This document shows, piece after piece, positions 9,775-24,095 of a stretch of 64,000 nucleotides of DNA (position 1 is its first letter; each line of letters opens with the position of its first letter). Source of the DNA: Salvelinus alpinus (Eukaryota; Chordata; Actinopteri; Salmoniformes; Salmonidae). A model generated the notes under the pieces. It was not told where the DNA came from and ran no database searches. It saw only the letters and a list, made by a program, of their open reading frames with translations. The stretch is taken from contig NC_092087.1 of NCBI RefSeq assembly GCF_045679555.1, positions 20,637,925-20,701,924 of the forward strand. The letters run 5' to 3'. The position numbers and the translations under genes are program-made.

Positions 9775-10950
9775 ACCTGCAAGGTGGGCCAAGGAAGTCT
9801 CTCTTGCCAAACAGGGACAGTGGACTCGATGGGACAGTGTGGAGAAGAGGAAGATCAGCTGGAAGGATCTGTGGGCCATGGAAGCGAGGCGGTTGAGCTT
9901 TTCCATCAGAGCAACATATGACGTCCTTCCAACACCAGTTAATCTTCACCAATGGTATGGTGAAGATCCGGACTGTGCCCTCTGTTCCATGCCAGCCAAC
10001 CTCAGGCACATTCTCACAGGGTGTAAAACAAGCCTCACCCAAGGACGCTACACTTGGCGTCACAACCAAGTCCTTAAAAACCTTGCGTCCGCCCTGGAGG
10101 ACAAGCGAGCTGCCACCAACTCCCTACCACCCCCAGCAGCATCACACCCCTTACGGACGACCTTTGTCCGCGAAAGAGCGGCTCTACACCATTAGAGCGA
10201 GACCAGCTGCGCTTGGCCCGCGACTGGAAAATGCTAGCTGACATTGGCCGGCAACTTGTGTTTCCTCCGGAGATCGCAACCACCACCCTAAGACCTGACA
10301 TGGTGCTCTGGTCCCGTTCGCTCAAGAAGGTCTTCATCATTGAGCTCACAGTACCCTGGGAGGACTCAGTAGATGAGGCTTATGAGCGAAAACATCTGCG
10401 CTATGCCGATCTAGCTGCCGAAGCACGGCATCATGGCTGGAACACAGAAGTCCGACCAGTGGAGGTGGGCTGCAGAGGTTTTGTGGCAACATCTACAACC
10501 AGACTGCTTAGAGACCTGGGAATTAAGGGCCAGAGCCAGCGTTCGGCAATCAAAGCTTTATCAGAGGCGGCAGAAGGCAGCAGTCAATGGCTCTGGATGA
10601 AGAGGAAAGACTCCAGCTGGGCCCCGAAGTGAGAGGGCCAGGAGGTATGCGGTCAACAATGCTTGACTCAGGGAGGAGGACGCCCCTGCCATGCATAGTC
10701 CCATGGGATGTTGGCTATCAACAACAAGGCAACTCCTATGACTAATTGGGAATGGGACGCAAGCGTAGGATTGATCACCCTGTCGCTGGCCGCCTTTGGG
10801 GAGGGTGTATAGTGTGAAAGGCCGAAACACCCTAGGAACCAAAGGTACACTACTGACGATGCGCTCCCCAAATTTCACCAGGCTCACTGTTCATGAACTC
10901 TTGGAAGTGCTTGCACAAAGGATAGTAACATCTCATCCTGTGTTCTTGGA
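9775..10950 (+). mobile_element. 5'-truncated R2-type LINE inserted in Tc1 copy 2
   Basis: The coding tail is followed by about 320 bp of 3' UTR ending near 10950. The insertion lies in the 5' leader of the minus-strand Tc1 copy, between 'ccaatcaatttaat' and 'caggtggactcc'. A short AAT is present on both sides, but no clear target duplication can be defined. Confidence 0.7.
9776..10632 (+). pseudogene. C-terminal part of an R2/NeSL-type LINE protein with restriction-like endonuclease
   Basis: The first frame (to about 10195) contains C-x2-C-x7-H-x4-C ('CALCSMPANLRHILTGC', about 9979-10030), the zinc knuckle found between reverse transcriptase and endonuclease in R2-type LINEs. The second frame (10213-10632) contains R-P-D-M-V-L and, 14 residues later, I-I-E-L-T-V-P-W, matching the PD...E core of the restriction-like endonuclease, then 'PVEVGCRGFVATSTTRLL', a block recurrent in this family. 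A single frameshift near 10165-10190 separates the frames. The reverse transcriptase is missing (5' truncation). These elements nick a target and prime cDNA synthesis there. The clade within the endonuclease-type LINEs is not settled. Confidence 0.75.
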
Positions 10951-11240
10951 ATCAGGTGGACTCCAATGAAGTTGTAGAAACATCTCAAGGATTATGAATG
11001 GAAACAGGATGCACCTGAGCTCAATTTTGAGTCTCATAGCAAAGGGTCTAAATATTTATGTAAATAAAGTATTTCTGTTTTTTTGCAAACAAAAAATCTA
11101 AAAACCTGTTTTCGCTTTGTCATTATGAGGTATTGTGTGTAGATTGCTGAAAAAAAATATTTAATCCATTTTGAAATAAGGCTGTAACATAACAACATTT
11201 GTAAAATGTCAAGGGGTCTGAATACCTTCCGAAGGCACTG

Positions 11241-11943
11241 TATGATGACACTGGTAATAGGTCAGTTGTTGTAGCCTATTACTTGTCAGGCACATCAGAG
11301 CATAAATTTAAATAAATCGTTTTTTTATTTCACTGGACTGATGGTAATGTCTCAGCGGAGGGAGAGCCTGCGAGTTGAAGTGGAGAAGCGAATTGAATGA
11401 TTTCTAAAAGTGAAGAAAACAACAGCGTTGTAGTGCTGATCATTGTCTCTGAATGCACTGAAACTGTCTTTAAGGCCTTCGATTAGATCAATGCAATCAA
11501 ATAACTTGGCAAATGCTCCAACAACCTCTTCTATACACGGTCTCGGTGAGCTTTGTTTGGCCATTTTACTTGAGTCTTAGTAGCTAGCTAACTGTGAGTA
11601 GCCTACACAGCATAGCCTATTACACAGCGATAGCTACTGTTTACTGTACATTGTATTAGTACGAAGTGACTGAACCTGCCCATCATTTAGAAATTGATAA
11701 GCTGATTCGTTTTTTTGTCCAATTAGTTTTTTTGGAGGGTTTTTCCCGGTAAATTAACAAGCATAACTCAAATTGATTACATAGGCCTAAATAAAATAGA
11801 TTTTATGGACATCACTAGATTTTATGTAAGAGTGTCCTGTCAAGTCAAATGTATTATTATTGTCAATATATATCCCTTTTGTTTTCCCACCCCCTCACTA
11901 CTGCTTGCTATGAATTCCATCTGATGGTGTATAGATGTTTAGG
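11241..11943. other. No recognised gene
   Basis: AT-rich sequence. A 70-codon minus-strand frame at 11352-11564 has no recognisable motif and no splice support, and I do not call it a gene. Confidence 0.5.
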
Positions 11944-12130
11944 CCAGTGCTTGACTTGGACTGAAAATGTTGCCGGTACTCATTTTGTGTCCCGGTACAA
12001 TTTATATTTAGGTGCATAAACTCCTCAATTATTTTGAGCTAATATTCTATAGGAAGTGCAGGAACTCAAGCAGAAGAAAATGTAATGTGCCAGGACTCAG
12101 TTCCGATGAGCTCCTGCCCAATTCAAGTAA
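11944..12130. mobile_element. MITE-like repeat with 'cagtgcttgacttgg' end
   Basis: It starts 'ccagtgcttgacttgg' and finishes with the partly complementary 'gcccaattcaag'. The internal sequence 'gttgccggtactcattttg' is repeated in modified form near the right end. It resembles a dispersed fish repeat with inverted ends that I recall; the right terminus is degraded. Confidence 0.55.
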
Positions 12131-13080
12131 GCTACTGTGCTTAGGTACAAATACAAATAATGTCCCGTTTGGAACACTGACAAGTAGCGCAAAAAAATAT
12201 ATAGATCATTTTTAAAAACGTTTTAAAATTAAAATAGATAAATTAATCTGTCAACTGAGTCAGAAAATCAGATTTAAGATTCATATTTTTTCAGGATTTT
12301 GCTCTCAGTCACCCTTTTTTAATAGAAACATCCAATTGTGTTATTTTTCTAAGTCCACAACACTGGTTTAACCACATCAGCAGACCGCTTTTGAGTTCTG
12401 GGAAAAATCTAAGAAATGTTTATTTTTTAGTTCAGTTACCCTTTAATTGAACTGGGCAGGCACCTAGCACTGTTGTTTGGTGTTTCTGTGGTGCACATTA
12501 GATGGAGTTTGCAAAACAAATGGCCACTGGATGCAAATAATCATGACATCATTCTGCCAGGTTGGCTACTTAGTAGCTAGTTAATTTAACATAGCATTTT
12601 TAGGAAAGCCTTTCCATCTACCACAATAAGGTTAGGCCTATCATTAGCATCACTATCTATTTCCTGTTGCTTAATTATTTGAAACCTGGGCATTTTACTT
12701 CATATTATGAGGTATGTCTTACCTTGCTTCAAAGTACCATATAGCCAAAATCCTACCCCCCAAAACGTGGAAGCAATTATTTTATAAAGACTTCCTCATA
12801 TGCACTCTCCTGTTCTATTGGATTTCAAATCAACTTTATTTCATTGTCTAGCAGCCAAAGGCATTATCCTAGTCATATTAGCAACCCAATGACAGTTGTT
12901 ACATCTTTAGATCGCCCTGTAATGGTTATTTCCATCTCTGTCCATGAAACCGTTTTCTGCGTTAAAGTGCTCCGATTTTCACCCCACACAGTAGGAGGCA
13001 GCATGCACCCCTAACGTATGTTTGCAGACCGCCATTATATCATATGAGAAAAATAAGTTATAGTACCATAGAAGAAGAAG
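12131..13080. other. Region upstream of eif4e3, no gene seen
   Basis: AT-rich with no convincing coding frame. The last 150 bp probably include the promoter of eif4e3; no TATA box is evident. Confidence 0.5.
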
Positions 13081-13206
13081 AGGACTTCACTGTCTACAGC
13101 TCTGTGTGGATATTTGCTCCGTCCGGGTGAACACGAAAGAGGCAATTCGGTTCAAGGAGCTACACCGAGCCTTTTCACAAAAATACTTTGATTTTGTACA
13201 CAGAAA
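13081..13206 (+). promoter_or_regulatory. eif4e3: Probable eif4e3 5' UTR and core promoter
   Basis: This leader precedes the eif4e3 start codon. An upstream ATG at 13106 opens a frame that overlaps exon 1 in another frame, so an overlapping uORF is possible if transcription begins before it. The true transcription start cannot be fixed from sequence. Confidence 0.45.
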
Positions 13207-16584
<3,378 letters not shown>

Positions 16585-17640
16585 CCTCTGCACTTTTTGA
16601 TAAAGCTCTATTCTCGCCTGGATTTAACCTTCTCTCCTCAACTTAATCCAAAATATAATTTCACACTGTACATCGAACCGAGGAAAACGTCATAGAATGT
16701 TATTGATATATATTTTTTATAGATTCAAATGGCTGAGTTTCAGTCTGATGCCTTTTATTGTTTTTGTTGTTGTTCTTGAAACACAATTCTAAAGAGATTC
16801 TATCTTTAAAGTACCGGTAGGTCTTTTTTAATTTAGTGGGTCATAAAAAAAAAAGAAAATGTCCTTAGTCTTCATTCATGTCATTTCTGTATATGTGGTG
16901 TTTCTTCTTTAGAATGATAATGCACTCTATTGCTGCACTGTCACTGCCCTGCTCTCTGCCCAGCTTGGCATGCCATGGACCTCACACGTGAGCATTGATC
17001 CCTAATGTATCTATGGCACACCGCTGACCCACAGTTCAATGTTTTTCACTACATTTGCCCTTAGAGAGATGTTGCTTGTTTATACAATGTATGTTTTTAG
17101 CTGTCTTGGAATTATGAATTGTTTGATCCATATATACTTTGACTCATTTGAGAAACATTTAGTGTCCTAAAAGTTGTAGTATTGTAACTGTTGGCGGACA
17201 GTGTTTTCTTTTTGGCACACTCAATCATGTCTCACCAATATTAACATCAGCGTTGAAGTTAGTAAATGTATAATTGACTCAAATGCTACAGGTAGTAATG
17301 AGCAAAGTCCCCAGACATTCTTACACATTATGATTATACTTTGATTGCAGAGCTGTTAATATGCAATAGGTATGAACAGTGTTATACTGGTGTATTTTTT
17401 TTTGTATCAGAAAAAAATTTAACTTTAAAAGGATCAAATATTAACAAAGTAGTGTATATATAGTACATTTCATTTAAACATTTCTAAAAGTGTGGCAAAT
17501 GCATTCTTTGGAAGTATGTTTTGAGTGAATATAATAATAAGATAAGTTACTATTCACCTTATTGAAACTCAGACCAATATAAAAAAAATATCCCATGCTG
17601 CTGTCACATCACTGTCACCAGAACACTTGTGCTGGTAATA

Positions 17641-18730
17641 TACACTATATATGCAAAAGTATTTGGACACCCTTTCAAATTAGTGGATTCGGCTGTTTCA
17701 GCCACACCCGTTGGTGACAGGTGTATAAAATCGTTTTGTCAAACTTCTGCCCTTCTAGAGCTGCCCCGGTCAACTGTAAGTGCTGTTATTGTAAAATGGA
17801 AACGTCTAGGAGCAACAATGGCTCAGCCGTGAAGTGGTAGGCAACTCAAGCTCACAGAAAGGGACCGCTGAGTGCTGATGCACGTAGCGCGTACAAATAG
17901 TCTCTCCTCGGTTGCAACACTCACTACCGAGTTCCAAACTGCCTCTGGAAGCAACATTGGCACAAGAACTGCTCGTTGGGTGCTTCATGTATTGGGTTTC
18001 CATGGCCGAGCAGACGCACACAAGCCTAAGATCACCCTGCTCAATAAGTGTCGGCTGGAGTTGTGTAAAGCTCGCCGCCATTGGACTCTGGAGCAGTGGA
18101 AATGCGTTCTCTGGTGTGATGAATCACGCTTCACCATCTGGCAGTCCGACGGACAAATCTGGGTTTGGCGGGTGCCCGAATGCTAGTGCCAACTGTGAAG
18201 GAGGAATAATGGCCTGGGGCTGTTTTTCATGGTGCTGGCTAAGCCCCTTTTTTCCAGTGAAGGGAAATCTTAACGCTACAGCATACAGTACAATGACATT
18301 CTAGATGATTCTGTGTTTCCGACTGTGGGAACAGTTTGGGGAAGGCCCTTTCCTGTTTCAGCATGACAATGCCTCCGTGCACAAAGTGAGGTCCATACAG
18401 AAATGGTTTGTTGAGCTCAATGTGAAAAAGCTTCACTTGGTTGCATAGAGCCCTGACCTTAAACCCCATCAAACTCCTTTGGGATGAATTGGAACGCAGA
18501 CTGCAAGCCAGGCCTAATCACCCAACATCAGTGCCCGACCTCACTAATGCTCTTGTGACTGAATGGAAGCAAGTCCCCTCAGTAATGTTCTAACATCTAT
18601 TGGAAAGCTTCCCCAGAAGAGTGGAGGCTGTTATAGCAGCAAAGAGGGGACCAACTCCATTTTAATGCCCATGATTTTGGAATGAGATGTTCGACGAGCA
18701 GGTGTCTATATACTTTTGGTCATGTAGTGT
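17641..18730 (+). mobile_element. Tc1-like transposon, copy 3
   Basis: The left end reads 'cactatatatgcaaaagtat' and the right end 'acttttggtcatgtagtg', an imperfect inverted pair characteristic of a second salmonid Tc1 subfamily. It is shortened by an internal deletion at about 17735 that removes the start of the transposase. Confidence 0.85.
17735..18664 (+). pseudogene. Tc1 transposase pseudogene (copy 3)
   Basis: The first ~40 codons are deleted. Recognisable segments are 'LLELPRSTVSAVIVKWKRLG' (DNA-binding helices), 'HWTLEQWKCVLWCDESRFTI' (first catalytic Asp, about 18080-18140), 'GGIMAWGCFSW' and 'LFQHDNASVHK' (second Asp). They lie in different frames, and several stops intervene, so the gene is dead. 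Confidence 0.85.
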
Positions 18731-18914
18731 GTAACCTCTGTTATTTCTGTTTTGAATCCCACTATCTCAAAGTGAGCTGTACTGATCACATTTTACATTA
18801 GAACTGTGCCTTCCGCTGCCCAGGTTCTCAGTTGTAGAATTTGGTTTAAAAATGTATGCAACTTGGTCCTATATTTGTGAGTCTTGTTGCATTTGTTGTT
18901 CGAGGGTACTGAAA

Positions 18915-18920
18915 AATAAA
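18915..18920 (+). terminator. Candidate polyadenylation signal of eif4e3
   Basis: AATAAA followed by a GT-rich stretch ('aatttgtgggaatattctg'). It is the first canonical signal I find downstream of the eif4e3 stop on the + strand. Confidence 0.45.
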
Positions 18921-18940
18921 ATGTTTTTAATTTGTGGGAA

Positions 18941-19900
18941 TATTCTGATGCTTTGGTCTTGGATGCATTATCTCCACCTACTGGTGACTTTTTGTCGTAT
19001 ATTTCACCTGCATTTCTGCTGCAAGTCACTTAATACAGAGTACTAATAGTACTACTGATACTCTGTTCAGTATCATCACCCCTGAAATGAAAAAATAAAT
19101 AAATAACTTTCTGTGTCCTTTGCCACGTAGCAAGAGTGTTTAAGTCCTATGCTTGTCCATATTTGTTCACACACTGCAAGCACTGGTTTGATCAACCTTG
19201 GCAGTAAATAAGTAAAATATGAATATTATCCCAACAGGATGCCTTTTTTTGAAATGTAGGTGTGTGTTGTCAATTTCCAGGCTTTTTGTTTTTTGCTTAC
19301 AAATACAGTATGGACAGATGGGTGAAATGTCCTCAGAAGTTATTATCTGTGAACCCTCCCCAGAAGTGGCTTCCTTTCATTACATGTAGAACGTTAGTCA
19401 TGTATTGTTCCTCTGTTGCTCATCATGCCCTCAGCAGCAGGGGAGAACATCATATGAAAGCCACCCCCTTTGGAAATTGAGAGTAGATTATTTTCATTTG
19501 CTTAATTACCTAATTAACAGAAAGCTAATTACTTTGTTGTGTGCATGAGTGCATATGGAGAGGGTGTTACATAATTGATAGTAATCCTCAATTAATTTGT
19601 TTTAAAGCAGCACTCTTATCAAGTCAAGGCCTAATCCACAGCATATCGGCAACATCAAACCAACAATATGTAAAAACAATTCATACAAAAACACTTTTGT
19701 TCGACACCATTGAGCTTAATATGCCCCATATTGAAATGCAGATACATTTAGCTGACTTTGTAATTGTGTGTTGTATTGTCTTTTAATGGATCAACATTTT
19801 TAATTGAAAGGTCACCTAGAGAATTATATTTTTTGATTACATTGTATGATTACAACTTTGATGCAAATTGAGAGGGGTGCTGTTGTTACTATAAATGCCC
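18941..19900. other. No recognised gene
   Basis: AT-rich sequence; a second AATAAATAAATAA cluster lies near 19093. Nothing coding is supported. Confidence 0.5.
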
Positions 19901-20122
19901 ACTATCAAAATAACGAAAGTCGCACACTCCATATATAAACTCCCAGCAATTTAATGGGTATTTACCATCGTTTCGGCAGCACTGTGCCTTCCTCAGGGTA
20001 ATGTCATGAATACTTGAACCAGACATTACACTGAAGAAGGCACAGTGATGCTGAAACATTGGTAAATACGCATTAAATTGCTAGGAGTTTATATATGGAG
20101 TGTGCGACTTTGTTTTGATAGT
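19901..20122. repeat. Long palindrome (arms over 90 bp)
   Basis: Left arm 19901-19996 ('actatcaaaa' ... 'ccttcctcag') pairs with right arm 20031-20122 ('ctgaagaagg' ... 'ttttgatagt') with few mismatches. The 34-bp centre is partly self-complementary too (gtaatgtc / gacattac). It looks like a foldback MITE or two head-to-head copies of one repeat. Confidence 0.85.
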
Positions 20123-20894
20123 TTATAGTTTATTCGCCGTTAGCACCTCCACACAAACACATTTTTCTGGGTGTGCGCCAGCTCATGTTTTTTAAGTTAC
20201 TATAAATGTCTGCATCATCACTGAACAAAAATATGAACTCAAATTCTAAAGTGTTGGTCCCATGTTTAAAGAGCTGAAAGAAAATATCCCAGAAATGTTC
20301 CATACGCGCGAAAGCTTATTTCTCTCACATTTTGTGCACAAATTTGTTTACGTCCCTGTTTGTGAGCATTTTTTCCTTTGCCAAGATAATCCATCCACCT
20401 GACAGGTGTGGCATATCAAGAAGCTGATTAAACAGCATGACCATTACACAGGTTCACCTTGTACTGGGGACAATAAGAGGCCGCACAAATGTTCAGTTTT
20501 GTCACACAACACGATGCCACAGATGTGTCAAGTTTTGATGGTGCGTGCAATTGGCATGCTGACTGCAGGAATGTCCACCAGAGATGTTGCTAGAGAATTG
20601 AATGTTAATTTCTCTACCATAAGTCGCCTCAATGTCATTTTAGAGAATTTGCCAGTATGTACAACCGGCCTTACAACTGCAGACCACGAGTAACCATGTC
20701 AGCCCAGGACCTCCACATACGGCTTCTTCACCTGCGGGAACATCTGAGACCAGCCATCCGGACAGCTGATGAAACTGTGGGTTTGCACAACCGAAGAATT
20801 TCTGCACAAATTGTCAGAAATCATCTCGGGGAAGCTCATCTACTTGCTCATCGTCCTCACCAGGGTCATGACCTAACTGCAGTTCAGTGGGCAA

Positions 20895-21230
20895 ATCAAA
20901 TGTATTTATATAGCCCTTCTTACATCAGCTGATATATCAAAGTGCTGTACAGAAACCCAGCCTAAAACCCCAAACAGCAAGCAATGCAGGTGTAGAAGCA
21001 CGGTGGCTAGGAAAAACTCCCTAGAAAGGCCAAAACCTAGGAAGAAACCTAGAGAGGAACCAGGCTATGAGGGGTGGCCAGTCCTCTTCTGGCTGTGCCG
21101 GGTGGAGATTATAACAGAACATGCCAAGATGTTCAAATGTTCATAAATGACCAGCATGGTCAAATAATAGTAATCACAGTGAACAGGTCAGGGTTCCATA
21201 GCCGCAGGCAGAACAGTTGAAACTGGATGC
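20895..21230 (+). mobile_element. Salmonid dispersed retroposon fragment inside Tc1 copy 4
   Basis: The block starting 'atgtatttatatagccctt' and containing 'ggaaaaactccctagaaagg' and 'gagaggaaccaggctatga' is a very common salmonid repeat. It splits the Tc1 sequence between 'cagtgggcaaa' and 'tgctcacctttg'. Its class is not clear to me. Confidence 0.75.
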
Positions 21231-21649
21231 TCACCTTTGATGGCCACTTGTACGTTGGAGAAGTGTGTTCTTTACAGATTAATCCCACTTTCAACTGTAC
21301 CGGGCAGATGGTAGACGGAGTGTAAGGCGACCAATGGGCGAGCGGTTTGCTGATGTCAATGTTGTGAACAGAGTGCCCCCATGGTGGCGGTGGGGTTATG
21401 GGCAGGCAGGCATAAGCTATGGACAACGAACACAATTGCATTTTATAGATGGCAATTTGAATGCACAGAGATACCGTGCCGAGATCCTGAGGCCCATTGT
21501 CGTGCCATTCATCCGCCATCATTACCTCATGTTTCAGCATGATTATGTACGGCCCCATGTCGCCGGGATCTTTACACAATTACCAGAAGCTGAAAATGTA
21601 CCAGTTCTTCCATGGCCTGGATACTCACCAGACATGTCACCCATTAACT

Positions 21650-21808
21650 GTATTTTGTATTTTTCTATAATATTTTATGTACACACTGCTATTTCCCTGT
21701 TTTGCCTTCTTGCCATGGTTGCTGTCGCAAAAGAGCTTTTTAACCTCAATGGGTCTTACCTGGTTATATAAAGGTAAAATATATATATGTATAAAATAAT
21801 TAAGCATG
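21650..21808 (+). mobile_element. LINE 3' tail inside Tc1 copy 4
   Basis: The insert ends 'cctggttatataaaggtaaa', a LINE-type 3' tail with an A/T-rich terminus, and interrupts the transposase between 'CCCATTAAC' and 'AAGCATGTTTGGGA'. Confidence 0.65.
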
Positions 21809-21990
21809 TTTGGGATACTCTCGATCGACATGTACAACAGCGTGTTCCACTTCCCGCCAATATCCAGCAACTTCGCACAGCCATTGACAAGAAGTGGGAC
21901 AACATTCCACAGTTCACAATCAACAGCCTGATCAACTCTATGCATAGAGCTATACGTCAATCTGTGGGCAGAGTTATATCATGCCCATAG

Positions 21991-23700
21991 TGTGGAAAAT
22001 AGGTAAGTGCATGTGACAATCAATTTCAAAACTAGATTAATTTCACCATAAACATTGTCTGATTGATCAAACAGCTTTTGTTTTCAGGATCAAAATTAAT
22101 TTCCAGTGCAAGATGTGCTGTTGTGTGAATTTGAATTAACTTAATCTATGATTCCTCCCCTATCTTTTTATTTATAATATCCTATGTTGGAATAGTTCAT
22201 TTAGTCAATTTCCCTATTCCCCAGTATTAAGGGGTATCCATAGATATTATTCTATGTATTCTTTTTGTTTGTATTTTGGGTGTAAAGTACTGTATATTTG
22301 TTACACATAATCTTGTCTGTTGTATGTTTTCTTCATTGACAAAAGATTATTTCTAATTTTACACCCTGTCTGACTGCAGTTGTTGGACTTCACATGGACC
22401 AAACACAAATCCCACGCTTGCATGTTTCTGTGGCTGTATGAGAGAAGAGCAGAGGACTATTGAACACAACCCTGTGGTCTGGTCATGCTAACCATGCCAG
22501 GTTTGATGTGTCTCTCCAATGCATTGTGGCTGCTTGTTTCTTCTCAACTTCTTTACTAGCAGAATATCCACTATGACCAGATGTGATAACAATACACCTC
22601 TACTATGTCACCAGTACTCTTTACTATATAGCTTTGTGTTTTTTCAGGATTGTTAAACTCCAATGTGACTTTCAGCTGCAGAGAGCTCTATCATTTAAGG
22701 AATGGCCTATACAGGCATAGACTTGATGTCTACATGAGAATGTAACATTTTGTGTGACTAACAACTTAGATATTTGGTTATTAAAGTGATAATTCACTGT
22801 TTACTGTTTTATCATATGAGGAGTAAGAAGACAGTAACGGCTTCAACTGCTGTCAGTGGGTGGCGCTCTACACCAAAGAAACAGCGTTTCTAAGAAAACC
22901 CATCAGCCATGTTGTGCCACCTAGATGCAGCCATGATAAATTTACTCTTTTGTAAAGAAATCAACGATGCTTTGCAGACCTTGATCAAGGACAAAGAGAC
23001 TTAAAATATTTTCTATTGAGGTTAAATTAATGTTGCTTTTCAACAAGTGTTAACTGGACTATTGGACCGACCCATGATAATTCTCTTCTGTAGGGGGCAA
23101 ATGACAGACATTTTAATTACTGCCATAATGTCTTAAGTCCTTCAGTGACAGTAAATCGAGCTGAAACGGGGGAACATTGCGTTTTCACAGGCAGGTCGCT
23201 GAAGGCAGTTATTACAGGCTTATAACATATGTTTTGAAGTAACTAATAATGCACTTTATAATATAGGGGAAGGAGTTAGTGAAGTGAATGTATAACGCAA
23301 CAATTTACAAAAATATAGCTATATAGTTTGTGTTGTGGAGTGTCGCCACGCACATGCTATAAGCGAAGTTAAATTAATATATATCTTATTAGTATGGGAC
23401 AAAAAAAACATTTTTCCAACAAAGTTAAGGCTGAGACATAGGAGTCTAGTTTGGTTTCTATCGAACTTTAACCTCTCGAACTCCTTCCTTCCATTGGACA
23501 AAGTGCAGAAAAAAGAAAAGAAAACTTTCTGCATCAATTGTAATTAGCTAGCTTACATCTAGACATTTTTACTTCATGACAAGCCGTTGGTGTCGAGCCT
23601 TTCTGCTAAAACTAATGCATCATTACATCTCTCACCAAAATTGCATGCATCATTTGAATTGGCTACTACTGTGTATTGTAAGTGGTAACGAATATATGAC
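21991..23700. other. No recognised gene
   Basis: AT-rich unique sequence with no supported exon or repeat. The ORFs near 23319-23547 overlap on opposite strands and lack any motif. Confidence 0.5.
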
Positions 23701-24095
23701 TTCTGTCAAAATTCTGTGAAGATCTACAATGAATGTTGTTTACCCAGCAGGTGGATATGACGTCACGGATTTGGAACATCAGAAAATAACATCCAAATTC
23801 GCGATAATTTTTTTCTTTCAATGCGAATTAAAATGTAATAACATTAGAAAGAGCTCGCTCTCGTATTCGAGACAGAACGTGGCGTGAAGTCTAGATTATT
23901 TTACGGGTAACAGCGCTCTCCGTGAATGCAGCAGAGATGTATCCTCGCAGTTAAAGTTAGTCCCCCAAGCGGAGTAATGTTGGTAGTATTTACAGTGTGA
24001 ATATTGCATGCTTACTTGGTACACAAGATCGCGTGTACAGTTCATTATCTCTAGCACAGAATTGTCTACTGCGTGCACCTACCATTGTCGATTGG
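23701..24095 (+). promoter_or_regulatory. Candidate promoter and first non-coding exon with CRE site
   Basis: A perfect cAMP-response palindrome TGACGTCA lies at 23758-23765. It is followed by a locally CpG-richer stretch ('ttcgcgataa', 'ctcgtattcgagac', 'gcgctctccgtg') and a consensus splice donor (ATTGG/GTAAGT) after 24095. No long open frame precedes the donor, so the exon would be 5' UTR. By position it could serve the gene downstream of eif4e3; this is inference only. Confidence 0.35.

Larger units (their letters stand above)
9075..11240 (-). mobile_element. Tc1-like transposon, copy 2, split by a LINE insertion
   Basis: Same subfamily as copy 1 but on the minus strand. The right border ends 'ccgaaggcactg' followed by TA at 11241. 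The left side is truncated inside the transposase C-terminus at about 9075, where it joins block D of the split gene. The transposase leader is interrupted at about 9775 and resumes at about 10951 ('ggtggactccaatgaagttg'); the insert is the R2-type LINE fragment. Confidence 0.85.
16585..18940 (+). other. eif4e3: Probable eif4e3 3' UTR containing a Tc1 copy
   Basis: No further coding frame follows the stop. AT-rich non-repetitive sequence runs to 17640, a Tc1 copy fills 17641-18730, and unique sequence resumes to a canonical AATAAA at 18915. The extent is inferred; an earlier polyadenylation site before the transposon is possible. Confidence 0.45.
20218..21990 (+). mobile_element. Tc1-like transposon, copy 4, with two internal insertions
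   Basis: The left end is 'cactgaacaaaaatatgaac', the terminal motif of a third salmonid Tc1 subfamily (also at 52973-53745). The transposase runs to its natural stop at 21988, after which the right arm is missing. Two foreign retroposon fragments interrupt it. Confidence 0.8.
20514..21990 (+). pseudogene. Tc1 transposase pseudogene (copy 4)
   Basis: It starts MPQMCQVLMV. 'IGMLTAGMSTRDVARELNVN' is the DNA-binding part. The frame is lost after about 20640 and again at each insertion. Catalytic-domain pieces include '[14 protein letters not shown]', 'MFQHDYVRPHVA' and 'PVLPWPGYSPDMSPI'. The C-terminal piece (21787-21990) ends 'SMHRAIRQSVGRVISCP' and a stop. Confidence 0.8.

Noticed and set aside
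11352-11564. 70-codon minus-strand frame
   Set aside because: Looks protein-like in places, but no domain, no splice context and no repeat copy could be recognised.
23319-23547. Two opposite 70-codon frames
   Set aside because: They overlap on both strands, lack motifs and splice sites, and the region is AT-rich.
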